Virus record (IMG/VR): IMGVR_UViG_3300046743_000046
Coordinates: 1 to 35,191 of that record
Direction: 5' to 3' (one strand)
Length of the DNA: 35,191 bases
DNA from: a virus
The translations under genes and the position numbers were made by a program. The stretch's first letter is position 1, and each line of letters starts with the position of its first letter. Positions 1-7,684 of this stretch are shown here, piece after piece. Below the pieces are notes generated by a model, which was given only the letters and a program-made list of their open reading frames with translations, made no database searches and was not told the origin of the DNA.

Positions 1-417
1 GAGCATGTCGTGGCCCAGCTTGATCTCACGCGCCACCTTGATGTCTGTCACGCCCTTTAGCTTCTGGGCCAGCTTCTGGTGCGGCGTCAAAGCTCTGGAT
101 CCTTTAAAGCTCGCCTCAACGCCTCGAGCAACGACGATAGCTCCTCCGCTGTCTGCTGGACGTATGGCTGGCCGCGCAACTTGCTTCGCTCCATCAGGAC
201 CGACGTCACCCGCTCGATCCGGCTCAATAATCTGTCGACTTTTGTGTCCACGACCCCCACTCCTTTTTACTACGTCAATGTTAAATTCTCTGACTGCATT
301 ATGCACAGTCGATGCCGAAATATTCAGATATCGAGCGATCTCGATATTGCACAGCCCGAACTCCGCACACTCTCTGATGCGCCGCACCATTTCACGTCGA
401 TCATACGGGCTCGGCAT
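1..417 (-). CDS. Helix-turn-helix protein, open to the left edge (partial)
   Basis: Reading down from the ATG at 417 there are 139 codons without a stop up to the window edge. The first ~50 residues look like a DNA-binding helix-turn-helix of the resolvase/transposase type: a charged helix, then IEIARYLNISASTVHNAVRE, which has the helix-turn-helix spacing. The middle (about codons 53-109) is less protein-like and coincides with a well-supported gene in another frame (87-251). The last 30 codons again look like protein and could instead start at TTG 90, just after an AAAGGA. Either this is one long gene with a nested gene, or the helix-turn-helix gene is joined or broken near the G-run at 254-258. 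The role is probably early regulation. The C-terminus lies outside the window. Confidence 0.5.
   Translation of the reverse strand, partial: MPSPYDRREMVRRIRECAEFGLCNIEIARYLNISASTVHNAVREFNIDVVKRSGGRGHKSRQIIEPDRAGDVGPDGAKQVARPAIRPADSGGAIVVARGVEASFKGSRALTPHQKLAQKLKGVTDIKVAREIKLGHDML
87..251 (-). CDS. Small helical protein nested in the helix-turn-helix frame
   Basis: The GTG start at 251 lies eight bases after AGGAG (260-264) and gives a 54-residue protein ending at TGA 87-89. It starts VDTKVDRLLSRIERV and is made of two amphipathic helices rich in Leu, Arg and Glu (a later segment reads AEELSSLLEALRRAL), so it looks like a real coiled-coil protein rather than a chance frame. The TGA overlaps TTG at 88-90, a possible start for the next gene, and AAAGGA lies at a workable distance before it. 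The whole gene overlaps the open helix-turn-helix frame at 1-417. A frameshift at the five-base G run could alternatively fuse it to the helix-turn-helix domain. Function unknown. Confidence 0.5.
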   Translation of the reverse strand: MDTKVDRLLSRIERVTSVLMERSKLRGQPYVQQTAEELSSLLEALRRALKDPEL

Positions 418-625
418 CTTCGTCCTCCTCATCTTCGGGCGGGTCAACTTCACCCAGCCCGCCGCAATGTTCGCAAAGCACAGTTTCGATAACTGGCTCC
501 CCGATGTCTCGGGTTGCTGACTGCATCAGGAAGCTGGTTTCCTCCAGAGTGCCCTCCCCGTGGCACTCCGGGCACGCCAGCCGCTTCGGGTCCGTCCAGA
601 TCCATTCGTCCATCATGTGGCGCAC
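401..625 (-). CDS. Small CxxC zinc-binding protein
   Basis: A 74-residue protein with two DnaJ-like half-sites, CPECHGEGTL near residue 18 and CEHCGGLGEV near residue 51. Together they give four cysteines suited to binding one zinc. The C-terminus is very acidic (DPPEDEEDEDAEP). Such small CxxCxGxG proteins are common in phage early regions and are usually unassigned. They may bind nucleic acid or a host protein, but nothing here shows which. The start at 625 lies inside the last codons of the upstream gene (613-882), so translation is probably coupled. Its own 3' end overlaps the start of the helix-turn-helix gene at 417. Confidence 0.7.
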   Translation of the reverse strand: MRHMMDEWIWTDPKRLACPECHGEGTLEETSFLMQSATRDIGEPVIETVLCEHCGGLGEVDPPEDEEDEDAEPV

Positions 626-882
626 TCCGCGGCGCAGGCGGCGTATCCGGCGGCGTCGATATAGTTGTCGCCGTGTTTTGGGTTCGACTTGGCTCTAGCG
701 GCCTTGAGCAGCACCATCATGATGCCCACTTGAGATGGGGATATCTCACGCCCAAGAAATTCGCCCCAGAATGCGGCGATGGTCATGAAGTTGTCCTCCA
801 TGTCGCCGTGATCGTCTGCGCGATCTTTGGTGACGTATTCCTTGGCGGTGTCCAAGACTTCCGCGCGTGTCAGTTTAGTCAT
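613..882 (-). CDS. DUF6378-like protein
   Basis: An 89-residue protein starting MTKLTRAEVLD. The ATG at 882 is preceded by GGGAG with seven bases between, so this start is preferred over an upstream in-frame codon at 936 that has no ribosome site. The core (FWGEFLGREISPSQVGIMMV, then a segment ending NYIDAAGYAACAAE) matches what I know as the DUF6378 family of phage proteins. That family has no proven role, although the pattern of helices with conserved acidic residues has led to nucleotide-hydrolase-type suggestions. Its start overlaps the end of the small membrane protein gene (875-1018) and its end overlaps the start of the zinc-protein gene, so all three are probably one coupled transcript. 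Confidence 0.65.
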   Translation of the reverse strand: MTKLTRAEVLDTAKEYVTKDRADDHGDMEDNFMTIAAFWGEFLGREISPSQVGIMMVLLKAARAKSNPKHGDNYIDAAGYAACAAECAT

Positions 883-1018
883 GTGTGTTCTCCCAGTGTG
901 TTGGACGCGCCTTGGGGCGCATTGGCTCTTCGACATTAGCGGTCACTGTGCAGGCGATCAACAGCCCGCACAGTGATGTCCAAGCGATCAGGATCGCCCA
1001 GTCTTGTTTCGTCGGCAT
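875..1018 (-). CDS. Small single-pass membrane protein
   Basis: A 47-residue frame beginning MPTKQDWAILIAWTSL, with one hydrophobic helix at about residues 8-26 (IAWTSLCGLLIACTV) and a polar, basic C-terminus. The ATG at 1018 shares its A with the stop of the upstream gene (TGATG), and its own stop at 875-877 overlaps the next gene's start at 882. These tight junctions on both sides are the main reason to believe it. The cysteine near residue 22 is a weak lipobox candidate (LLIAC), so it could be a small lipoprotein, but a plain transmembrane peptide is as likely. Function unknown. Confidence 0.6.
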   Translation of the reverse strand: MPTKQDWAILIAWTSLCGLLIACTVTANVEEPMRPKARPTHWENTHD

Positions 1019-1566
1019 CACTTGAGCAGCCGCCGCACGTCGGTGCACCAGACCGTCTGAGACGCCTTGGACTGGCCGCTTGTCTTGAAAACCTTAGCGC
1101 AGGAAATGTCACCGCTGATGAACATATTGTTGAGCACAGTCCCGGCGTCGCTATTCTCAACACCAGCAACAGCCGCCAGCTCGGACGCGATAAATGGTTC
1201 GCCACTCATTTCCGGCACAGCGGCGCGGACGATGTCAGACACTGTAAGCTCGGGCAGGGCGTCATCTTCCACCTCGTCCTCCTCGACTTGTTCTTCAAAC
1301 AGGTCGCGCAGTGGAGAAAATACACTTTCATCTTCGGAGGCGCTGCTGGCGTCCAGATCGGCCGCCTCTGCAAACGTGATAAACCACGGCGTCTGACCGG
1401 ATCTGTCGTGGCGATTTTCGACGACGCCGGCGCGATACTTGCGGCCGACCTCGAGGTTGGCTGCTGACACGACCGAGTTGGGCACATATGCCTGCTCGAA
1501 TGTATCAGTCAAAACGGCGAATGCGTGGTAATCGCCGGTAAAAGTTATTGTGATTTCTTTGAGCAT
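1018..1566 (-). CDS. Unknown protein with acidic linker
   Basis: A 182-residue protein that I cannot assign. The N-terminal half (about residues 1-70) alternates short hydrophobic strands (ITITFTGDYHAFAV, then KYRAGVVENRH) and could be a small beta-barrel such as an OB fold. Residues ~73-107 are strongly acidic (EEQVEEDEVEDD). The last ~75 residues look like a small helical winged-helix-type domain (LTVSDIVRAAVP, then PFIASELAAVAGV). AAGGAG stands six bases before the ATG at 1566. The start codon lies in a 13-base perfect inverted repeat (1561-1573), which might modulate initiation. A role in DNA or RNA binding would fit the architecture but is only a guess. Confidence 0.65.
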   Translation of the reverse strand: MLKEITITFTGDYHAFAVLTDTFEQAYVPNSVVSAANLEVGRKYRAGVVENRHDRSGQTPWFITFAEAADLDASSASEDESVFSPLRDLFEEQVEEDEVEDDALPELTVSDIVRAAVPEMSGEPFIASELAAVAGVENSDAGTVLNNMFISGDISCAKVFKTSGQSKASQTVWCTDVRRLLK

Positions 1567-1573
1567 AATGCTC
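1561..1573 (-). promoter_or_regulatory. Inverted repeat enclosing a start codon
   Basis: GAGCAT-A-ATGCTC is a perfect six-base inverted repeat with a one-base centre. It contains the ATG (1566-1564) of the downstream gene and touches its AAGGAG. A hairpin with such a tight loop is strained in RNA, so it may instead be a protein site or coincidence. Confidence 0.25.
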
Positions 1574-1588
1574 TCCTTCTGAGTTTGT

Positions 1589-1605
1589 GGGGGCGCGTGG
1601 CCCCC
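1589..1605 (-). other. GC-rich stem-loop in a 46-base gene gap
   Basis: GGGGGC (1589-1594) pairs with GCCCCC (1600-1605) around a five-base loop. It lies between the stop of the 1613-2014 gene and the ribosome site of the 1018-1566 gene. No T-run follows on the transcribed strand, so it is not a classical terminator. It may protect or attenuate the mRNA. Confidence 0.45.
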
Positions 1606-1612
1606 GGTTGAG

Positions 1613-2014
1613 TTAGTCTTGCTTTGTTGACTTCAAGACGCCTGACTTGCAGGCTTCACGGTTCCAGTCGTTGGTGCCAACAACACACCACTCCCATTGA
1701 GTTTCAGCCTCTGGGTGGCCAATGTGCCAAAGCACCGAAAACTCACCTATACAAAAGCAAATTGCGCCAACGCCAAAATCTTCTGCCTTGATGGCGTGGT
1801 TTTTGTTTTCCATCAAGTTGGTGGCCCCTTTGTGCCAAGTCCACTTGATGCCAGCCTTGCCGCCAGCAACGGGATCAACATTTTTAGGATCAGCCAGCTC
1901 TACCTTGAAGGTGTTTCCGCTTTTTTCAACAAGCGAGCCGCCGGTAGAATTGGCAACTGCAATGTCGCCAAGCAAGTCGCCCTTAGTGCCGTTTGTGAAA
2001 TCGAATACTTTCAT
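1613..2014 (-). CDS. Unknown phage protein
   Basis: A 133-residue soluble protein starting MKVFDFTNGTKGDLLGDIAV. The ATG at 2014 follows AAAGGA with an eight-base gap. It is rich in Trp (WTWHKG, then ETQWEWCVVGTNDWNREAC) and has three cysteines in the C-terminal third, with no signal peptide or membrane segment. I do not recognise a family. It is the first gene transcribed leftward from the divergent gap at 2015-2141, so it would be under the tandem GTTAAC-type operator at 2044-2062, which ends about 30 bases from its start. An early host-modifying role is possible but not shown. Confidence 0.65.
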   Translation of the reverse strand: MKVFDFTNGTKGDLLGDIAVANSTGGSLVEKSGNTFKVELADPKNVDPVAGGKAGIKWTWHKGATNLMENKNHAIKAEDFGVGAICFCIGEFSVLWHIGHPEAETQWEWCVVGTNDWNREACKSGVLKSTKQD

Positions 2015-2043
2015 GTCCGTGTTCCTTTGTTTCTCTGTATATT

Positions 2044-2062
2044 GTTAACATAGGGGTAACAG
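2044..2062 (+). promoter_or_regulatory. Tandem GTTAAC-type operator, copy 1 (divergent gap)
   Basis: GTTAAC (2044-2049) and GGTAAC (2055-2060) are spaced exactly 11 bases apart and followed by AG. The same arrangement and orientation recur at 23778 and 32182. The site sits between the leftward gene starting at 2014 and the rightward gene starting at 2142. The rest of this 127-base gap is AT-rich, and no strong consensus -35/-10 pair was found on either strand. Confidence 0.55.
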
Positions 2063-2141
2063 CACACCCTTGCAAGTGCTAAATGTTCACATAAGTAAAA
2101 AAATGTTATAGGGTGCCAGAGTGACATTCATGGAGGATCAC

Positions 2142-2342
2142 ATGCTAGACGACCAAACCAAAGAGCTGGTGCGCAATCTCAATAACCCGCACCGGGTCGT
2201 AAACATCATGGCGCTGTTCAAATTTTGCGAGCAGGCGGCGACCATCATCCAAGACCAAGCGGCCGAGCTGCACCGCGCAGCCGCAGACGCGCTTGAGGCG
2301 CAGCCGAAGAAGACTGCGCCCAAGAAAGCTGCGAAGAAGTAG
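2142..2342 (+). CDS. Small Lys/Ala-tailed protein
   Basis: A 66-residue protein starting MLDDQTKELVRNLNN. The ATG at 2142 follows GGAGG (2132-2136) by five bases, so it is preferred over an upstream in-frame GTG. The middle is helical (IMALFKFCEQAATIIQDQAA) and the tail is a Lys/Ala/Pro repeat (KKTAPKKAAKK) resembling the DNA-contacting tails of histone-like proteins. It is the only rightward gene in the first 23 kb, reads from the operator-bearing gap, and ends four bases before the 3' end of the leftward 728-residue gene. DNA binding is a reasonable inference from the tail, but no family is recognised. Confidence 0.65.
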   Translation: MLDDQTKELVRNLNNPHRVVNIMALFKFCEQAATIIQDQAAELHRAAADALEAQPKKTAPKKAAKK

Positions 2343-2345
2343 TGG

Positions 2346-4532
2346 TTAGCGCTGACCGAAAAGTGACTGCATCGCCGGTGTCAGCGTAACTGCACCAAAC
2401 GTGCCGGCAGACTTGCCAGCCTCGTAAGCCTGACGGCCTCGCTCAAGTTGCGGGGCCGCTTGCTGCAAGCCAGACATCTCACGCAAGAGCGTGGTCAAGT
2501 CTTTCTGGCGCGTTAGAGGCTGTGCAATTTCGCCCATCAGGCTTTGAAACGCCTGCTGCTTGGATGGCGTATCAGTCGCCTGACGCCGCAGGGCTTCTAT
2601 CGTGCCAGCTATAGGACCGCGATCTGCGGCCAGTTGGCCAAGTGTCGGCTGGATGACGTCTTCCGCAGCCTCCTGCGCCATGCTGCGGATTGCAGTTTTA
2701 GAGTTTTGAGCAACCCCAGCCCGCATCGAGATCACTGAATAAATCTCATCCATTTGACGCAAGAAGTCTTTGGACTGATCGCCAAGTATCGTTTCAAGTT
2801 TTTCACGCCCCGCACGAGATAACATATCCTTGAGCGGCCGCGTCATCTCACGCGCGTCTTGATTTGGATCTGTCAGAGACGCTTTTGCATTTGCCATAAT
2901 TTCATCTATGTAGCTGCGCACGCCCTGCTTCACCGCGCTTAACTCCGGCGCTGTCATGCCGGCCAGCGCCTTTTTAACGTCATAGCGTGTCATCTTGCTG
3001 GTCAGTGCTTCAGAGCCAATCGTCAAAGCATCTCGCACGCTAATAACGTCACCAGCGGTTTCACGAGCTACCTTGTAGTCCGGCACTAGATCATCCAGTG
3101 CCTTGCGGATTTGAGAAGCCAATGCCCTAGACGTGTTCTTGTCTTCCGGCGCCGCCGTCGGGCTCACGCTGTGAAGCGCGCGCGTGATGTAATCTATTTG
3201 GCGCACATCTGGCAAAGTATTGTAGCCAATAACTCTACCAGCAGCGTCGAACTCAGCAAAGATTTGGGACGATGGCTGCCCCTCTCTAATCATAATGCTT
3301 TCCGCGCTCTCGATAATTGATCGGTCGACGCGTCCCACCAACTCTTCCAGCTTTCTTGCCGCTGGGTCTGAGTAGTCTATGACGCTCGCATATGCTTTTT
3401 CGTAAACCTCTTTTCGGAGTGGCGCTGTTGTCTCCATCAACACGTCTTCGACTTGCTGCGCAGCCTGTGCGCCGCCAAATGAAGTGTCCAGAAGTCGAGA
3501 CATTTGCGCGCCAGCCTCGCCGGCGACCTCGTCGATGTTTGCTCGAGCAGTTGCGGCGCCTTCGCTTGTGGATGACGCGGCTAAGTCTAGCAAATTTCTA
3601 GTTGCTGGCCCCATTTGCCCGAGTGACGCATACTGTCCTGCACGCTCCAGAGACGGTCCAGCCACGGGCGCGTCCATTTGCGCCGCCCGGCTAAGCAAGT
3701 CGAGCGCTTGACCTTTAACACCTATTTCCGCGGCCGCTTCCTGCGCGGGAGCTGCAATTTGACGACCCCTGACGCCCCCCAGAATTCCGCCTAAAAGTGG
3801 ACCCGCAGTGCCGAGAGCGGCGCCAAATGCTGCGCCGGTTTTGCCACCAGAAATTGCTGACTGCTTCCTCTCTTCGGAGGTTGCGCCCTCGCCGGATCCA
3901 TATATGGCGCCCTCTAGCGCTCCTCCGCCAGTGCCAGCTAATCCGCCCGCCAAGATGCGAGATCCGAAAGATGTGCCGAGTGGCGCAAGAGAAATAGCCG
4001 GCGCCGCTAATGCCATAGGAACCGCTGTAGCTAGACCGAACAGCCCGCGCTCAACGGCCGTGCGTGTTGGGTTCAAGCTCTCTTGCGCTCCTTGAGCCAT
4101 TCGCATTGCTTGGGCGGCCTCTGGGTTAAACATGCCGACAGCTTCGTCGGCGTAAGATCCGACAAATGGCGTCCCTTTAATTACGCTGGCAGCGCGTCCA
4201 GCAGCTCCCGCTTGATCCGCAATGTCTTGCGAAAATTCCTGTCTGATTACTGCGCCGGCGTCGCCCTTGCGTTTCATAATCTCTCGGACTTTTGCGTTAT
4301 TGCCGCTAATCACCACGCCGCTATCTCGATATGACAAGTTGCCCTCGGCGTCTCTGGTCACGCGACCTCCGCCCTTATACTCCTCGATCACCTCGAGGCC
4401 CGCTGGAACGGGCTTGGTTTCTCTAACTGCCTGCGCTCGGTTATAAAACCTCTGAGCCGCGTCTGCGTCACCAGCAGCATCAGCCCTTCGCGTCATTTCC
4501 ATAAGCTGTTCGTATGTTTTTACTTCGGCCAT
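2346..4532 (-). CDS. Large internal virion / ejection-type protein
   Basis: A 728-residue protein whose ATG at 4532 follows directly on the stop of the upstream gene. The N-terminal ~100 residues are charged. Residues ~130-260 form a Gly/Ala-rich hydrophobic stretch (for example GLFGLATAVPMALAAPAISL and AAFGAALGTAGPLLGGILGG) that could cross a membrane. The remainder is long and helical. This layout, and its place as the last gene of the virion block, fit the large internal proteins that podoviruses eject to carry DNA through the cell envelope. No lytic transglycosylase motif is present in it (a separate gene at 22105 has one). The exact counterpart in model phages is not identifiable by eye. 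Confidence 0.55.
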   Translation of the reverse strand: MAEVKTYEQLMEMTRRADAAGDADAAQRFYNRAQAVRETKPVPAGLEVIEEYKGGGRVTRDAEGNLSYRDSGVVISGNNAKVREIMKRKGDAGAVIRQEFSQDIADQAGAAGRAASVIKGTPFVGSYADEAVGMFNPEAAQAMRMAQGAQESLNPTRTAVERGLFGLATAVPMALAAPAISLAPLGTSFGSRILAGGLAGTGGGALEGAIYGSGEGATSEERKQSAISGGKTGAAFGAALGTAGPLLGGILGGVRGRQIAAPAQEAAAEIGVKGQALDLLSRAAQMDAPVAGPSLERAGQYASLGQMGPATRNLLDLAASSTSEGAATARANIDEVAGEAGAQMSRLLDTSFGGAQAAQQVEDVLMETTAPLRKEVYEKAYASVIDYSDPAARKLEELVGRVDRSIIESAESIMIREGQPSSQIFAEFDAAGRVIGYNTLPDVRQIDYITRALHSVSPTAAPEDKNTSRALASQIRKALDDLVPDYKVARETAGDVISVRDALTIGSEALTSKMTRYDVKKALAGMTAPELSAVKQGVRSYIDEIMANAKASLTDPNQDAREMTRPLKDMLSRAGREKLETILGDQSKDFLRQMDEIYSVISMRAGVAQNSKTAIRSMAQEAAEDVIQPTLGQLAADRGPIAGTIEALRRQATDTPSKQQAFQSLMGEIAQPLTRQKDLTTLLREMSGLQQAAPQLERGRQAYEAGKSAGTFGAVTLTPAMQSLFGQR

Positions 4533-5657
4533 TTAATTAGTGCCCCCATACTTAGCATCTAGATCCGCGTCGCTTATTTGCCCCGGCTGTGATCCGCCAT
4601 AAAATGTGTCCAGAGGAATATTCTCACCTTTCAGTCGAGCTATGCCCTGATTGATGTAGAAGCGGTATTCTCTCAAAGCCTCCTTAAATGCGTCAACACC
4701 CTGAGCTGTATTAAGTCGGGCAAGTGCATCCGATGCTTTTTGCCCCTCAAGCTCTGTGATTTGTCCGCCGCCCCTCAAGCTCTGGAATGCCTCTTGGAAT
4801 ATGCCGCCTTTAAGCTGATCCACGCGCGCCATTAGGTCCGCATATGTTTCCTGCAAGCCGGGGACTAACTTATCCGCAACCCCTCGCAGTGTTCCCTCAA
4901 CGCCTAAAATTTGAGGCAAGTCCGGATTGTTCATCAAGCTGTCTATCAAATAAACAGTGTTCATCTTGCTGGAGATTTGAGTTTTGTCGTCGGACTGCCG
5001 CTGCAAGTCATCAATCATCAGCTTGGCTGTTGGTCCGTCGATCAGACCCTGTGCAGCCGCTCCTAGAATGGCTTGGCGGCGCGCCTCTATGCCTTCACCG
5101 CTCCCTCTTAGACCTAGTCCACCGAGCAATTTCTGCCGCTGTTCCACCGCCTTCGCCTTGCGGCCCATATCTATCTGGTCGTTGATCGCCTTGAGGGTGC
5201 TGGCGAACGAGTTGCCCTCCTTACCCTGCAACGCGAAACCTGCGTCCTTAATGGCGCCGAATGCCAGCATCATGCGCTGCTGACGGTTCAAATTGCTGAA
5301 TTGGTCCGTGGCCTCCTGCGGCCCGAAGAGCATGTCGCCCAACCCGCCTGACTTTGGAGCGGTCAACTGCTCCTGAGTTACCGGAGCCGCCGCTGGCACA
5401 GCGTTCATGGCTCCCGCCACAGCCGCTGGGTCCATAGAGCCGGCGTTTAGTGCGGCAGCCTGCGGATCGAGAGTGGTCGCCATGCCCTCTGCGACCTGAG
5501 CAGCGGAAACTGGATCTGGAAGCGCTCCGGGATCGACGTCGTCTTGTATGCCAAGCCTTATGCGCATGTCGTCGGTTGCTGGGTAGCCCTCCGTCAATCC
5601 TGTGACATCCACGCCCTGACGGGCAAGCTCATCAATGTCGAATTGTGTTAACTGCAT
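4533..5657 (-). CDS. Putative internal virion protein
   Basis: A 374-residue protein starting MQLTQFDIDELARQG. The first ~110 residues are Ala/Pro-rich and flexible, followed by a mostly helical body (QQRMMLAFGAIKDAGFALQG; then TLKAINDQIDMGRKAKAVEQ). It has no signal peptide or cysteine pattern. It sits between two other virion-type genes, 18 bases after the previous stop, and its own stop abuts the start of the 728-residue protein. I know similar proteins from marine podoviruses only as structural or hypothetical. A role in the internal core or DNA ejection is inferred from position. Confidence 0.5.
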   Translation of the reverse strand: MQLTQFDIDELARQGVDVTGLTEGYPATDDMRIRLGIQDDVDPGALPDPVSAAQVAEGMATTLDPQAAALNAGSMDPAAVAGAMNAVPAAAPVTQEQLTAPKSGGLGDMLFGPQEATDQFSNLNRQQRMMLAFGAIKDAGFALQGKEGNSFASTLKAINDQIDMGRKAKAVEQRQKLLGGLGLRGSGEGIEARRQAILGAAAQGLIDGPTAKLMIDDLQRQSDDKTQISSKMNTVYLIDSLMNNPDLPQILGVEGTLRGVADKLVPGLQETYADLMARVDQLKGGIFQEAFQSLRGGGQITELEGQKASDALARLNTAQGVDAFKEALREYRFYINQGIARLKGENIPLDTFYGGSQPGQISDADLDAKYGGTN

Positions 5658-5675
5658 CTCATTCGCCCTTCATAT

Positions 5676-6566
5676 TCACTTAAGCGGATTGTAGCCCATA
5701 GCGCCGAGCCCCTGACCAAACGAGCCAAGTGCCGCCAGCGCATTCCCCGCGCCGCCCTGAGAGCTGGTGCCCATAGATGTGCCGGACACGTTGGTCGTCC
5801 CGAAGCCCGCCGGTATCGCCGCGGCGGTGCCAGTGAGTGCGCCAAATTGCGATAGCGGAAACTGCAAGCCCGCCAAATACTGCTCGTATGCCGCGTCCAG
5901 CTCCGCCTGCTGCGGCGCTCTCTCTGCCGAGCCTGCTGTGAGCTGCGCCCCGAGGCCAGCGAGCTGAGACTGCAAGCCTGCACCGGCGGTCGATGCCATC
6001 TGACCAGCCGCCTGCATGCGAAGAGCGTCTTCCGCTGCTGCACGCTGCGTGCCGTACTGCAAGCCCTGCTGCTGCAAGCCCGCCAAAGTCTGGCCCATGC
6101 GGGCGTCGTATTCGCCTGCGCGCTCGCCTTGGAACACGTCGCGACGAGTGTTGCCGAATGCGCCGGCGCCAGTGATCTGGCCCTGCTCTGCGACGATGTC
6201 CTTGCCGCGCTGCCGCTCCATTGCGGCCAGCGTCGGGTCGATGACGCCCTGAGTAAACTGGTTTTGGTACTGCGCGATCTGCGCCGCCTGATCTTGCGGT
6301 GTGCGACCAGCGAGGCCAGCGTAAACGTCGCCGGCGGCGCCGTAAGCGTCAGCGCCAGTATCGAGCCCGCCATAACCCTGTATTGCTCCACGCTCCAAGT
6401 CGGTCATCCCGGCCACACGCTGACCCTCATATGGCGTGAACTCGGCAGTGCCGATCTCGGTGCCCTTCGGGATTACGACGTTCCGCAGGAAGTCTTCTTG
6501 GAACTGAGGCATCGTCGCCTCGGTGGTGTTGTCGATGATTTCCGTGGTCTTGGTTGTGCTGCCCAT
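5676..6566 (-). CDS. Putative internal virion protein, Ala/Gln-rich
   Basis: A 296-residue protein. The start at 6566 (MGSTTKTTEIIDNTT) follows GGAG by seven bases, and the upstream stop (6568-6570) lies one base before it. A longer in-frame start would run back through the neighbouring gene. It is rich in Ala, Gln and Gly with long helices (AAQIAQYQNQFTQGVIDPTL, then GLQQQGLQYGTQRAAAEDAL), like internal core proteins of T7-like and related marine podoviruses. A conserved-looking segment, TGAGAFGNTRRDVFQGERAG, lies near residues 137-156. There is no enzyme motif. The tight coupling to the GNAT-like gene upstream and the two genes downstream suggests one tail/ejection assembly set. Confidence 0.55.
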   Translation of the reverse strand: MGSTTKTTEIIDNTTEATMPQFQEDFLRNVVIPKGTEIGTAEFTPYEGQRVAGMTDLERGAIQGYGGLDTGADAYGAAGDVYAGLAGRTPQDQAAQIAQYQNQFTQGVIDPTLAAMERQRGKDIVAEQGQITGAGAFGNTRRDVFQGERAGEYDARMGQTLAGLQQQGLQYGTQRAAAEDALRMQAAGQMASTAGAGLQSQLAGLGAQLTAGSAERAPQQAELDAAYEQYLAGLQFPLSQFGALTGTAAAIPAGFGTTNVSGTSMGTSSQGGAGNALAALGSFGQGLGAMGYNPLK

Positions 6567-6567
6567 C

Positions 6568-7035
6568 TTATAGCTCCATCTCGTAGTGGACGTAGGTCTT
6601 CTTGAAGAAACCACACTTGTCCAAGTATTTCTCAAACCCGAGGCGTCCGTCTGCCTCAATCCCGCTCAGCTCTGCTTTACGCGCTAACTCCACAATCGCC
6701 TCCAGAGCCTCTTGCATCCACTCAGCAATTCGAGAGCCACCCAAGTGCTCAATAAATAGAGTTTGACGCATGGGATGCTGCATGACCGCAGTGCTGAACG
6801 CAGCGACAGGCTCACCCGCAATATAAACGATCCACATAACGGACCGTCTTTCTCGAAAGTTTGCCAGAACGCGCTCCACAGGGACATTTCTCTCGTCTCT
6901 TTCTATACTGGCGGCCAGAAACGGCATGCCGATCTCAATTCCGTGGTCGATGTCCTCTGCAACGGCAGGAATGACCTCAACATTGTCTTGATGCAACTTT
7001 ACCACGTTATCCATATTTACGCCAGCCTCACCCAT
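6568..7035 (-). CDS. GNAT-like acetyltransferase-fold virion protein
   Basis: A 155-residue protein (148 if the ATG at 7014 is used). The pattern is that of a small GNAT fold: an early strand/helix region, then WIVYIAGEPVAAFS, TLFIEHLGGS, a long helix (EWMQEALEAIVELARKAE), and LGFEKYLDKCGFFKKTYVHY near the end. Known relatives occur next to internal core genes of T7-like phages (T7 gp13 type), where they act as structural or assembly proteins and often lack acetyltransferase activity. The usual acetyl-CoA signature is not clear here, so activity is doubtful. The start at 7035 overlaps the stop of the fibre gene (7028-7030), with GAGG four bases upstream. Confidence 0.6.
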   Translation of the reverse strand: MGEAGVNMDNVVKLHQDNVEVIPAVAEDIDHGIEIGMPFLAASIERDERNVPVERVLANFRERRSVMWIVYIAGEPVAAFSTAVMQHPMRQTLFIEHLGGSRIAEWMQEALEAIVELARKAELSGIEADGRLGFEKYLDKCGFFKKTYVHYEMEL

Positions 7036-7684
7036 GTAACCTCGTGATCGACAGAGTTGACGACGGAATGCCGGGAACTGGCGACGCCGCCGCCGTGTGG
7101 TTCAAAAACCCCTGAGTGCTGTCCACCATGAAATTGACCTCAAGATAGTCGCCGGCGCTCACTTCAAAAATTTGTGTGCGCGACACCACGAGCGTTGCGT
7201 TGTTCTGGTGTAGCGCAGTGGTCATCGCCCCATTAGTGGCTGCAATTCCATTCACGCTGGGCCAAAAATAGAAGTGAACTGTGCTGCTCGATGTGGATGA
7301 GATCTGCGCTGAGAATGACAAGACGTATTCTCCGCCCTCCTCGAATACGATCCGCGACGCAGGAGTGCCCTGAGTGATACCCTCGTTGCCGACGGGCGCG
7401 TCATAGGTCAACTTATATGCAGTGTTTGCTGAGGCCGCAGTGACGTCCGCCGTCTTAATAAAATTTGCGTGACCATCTTCCAGCACAATCTGACGCCACT
7501 CGCCATTTTTAGACACGACAGGATATCCCTCAGCCTCGTCCCAGAGAAGCGTGCCGTTCTCAACCGCCGCTGCGCCGGATGGCTTAAAGACGAGCTGTGT
7601 TAAAGCCCGCCTCGTCCATGTAGAGAATGTCCGCGCCCAGTCGAATATGTCGGGTCCGACGCTGGGTGGAATTGGAGACGTCAT
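7028..7684 (-). CDS. Tail fibre / receptor protein with jelly-roll-like C-terminus
   Basis: A 218-residue protein starting MTSPIPPSVGPDIFDWARTF. After a short helical N-terminus and a sequence typical of fibre proteins (LLWDEAEGYPVVSKNGEWRQ), the last ~130 residues are beta-rich (YVLSFSAQISSTSSSTVHFY, QIFEVSAGDYLEVNFMVDS) in the manner of C1q/TNF-like jelly rolls found at tips of phage fibres. It overlaps the hub gene by four bases and the GNAT-like gene by eight. Its position beside the hub suggests a short side fibre or hub-attached protein. Receptor binding is inferred from the fold type only. Confidence 0.55.
   Translation of the reverse strand: MTSPIPPSVGPDIFDWARTFSTWTRRALTQLVFKPSGAAAVENGTLLWDEAEGYPVVSKNGEWRQIVLEDGHANFIKTADVTAASANTAYKLTYDAPVGNEGITQGTPASRIVFEEGGEYVLSFSAQISSTSSSTVHFYFWPSVNGIAATNGAMTTALHQNNATLVVSRTQIFEVSAGDYLEVNFMVDSTQGFLNHTAAASPVPGIPSSTLSITRLHG

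Noticed and set aside
5643-5652. GTTAAC near 5646 as a further operator copy
   Set aside because: It is the coding sequence for the first residues (MQLTQ) of the 374-residue gene and has no partner half-site 11 bases away.
5648-6391. Minus-strand 247-codon frame rich in Arg and Ser
   Set aside because: It overlaps the Ala/Gln-rich virion gene almost fully in another frame, has no ribosome site, and has an unnatural composition.
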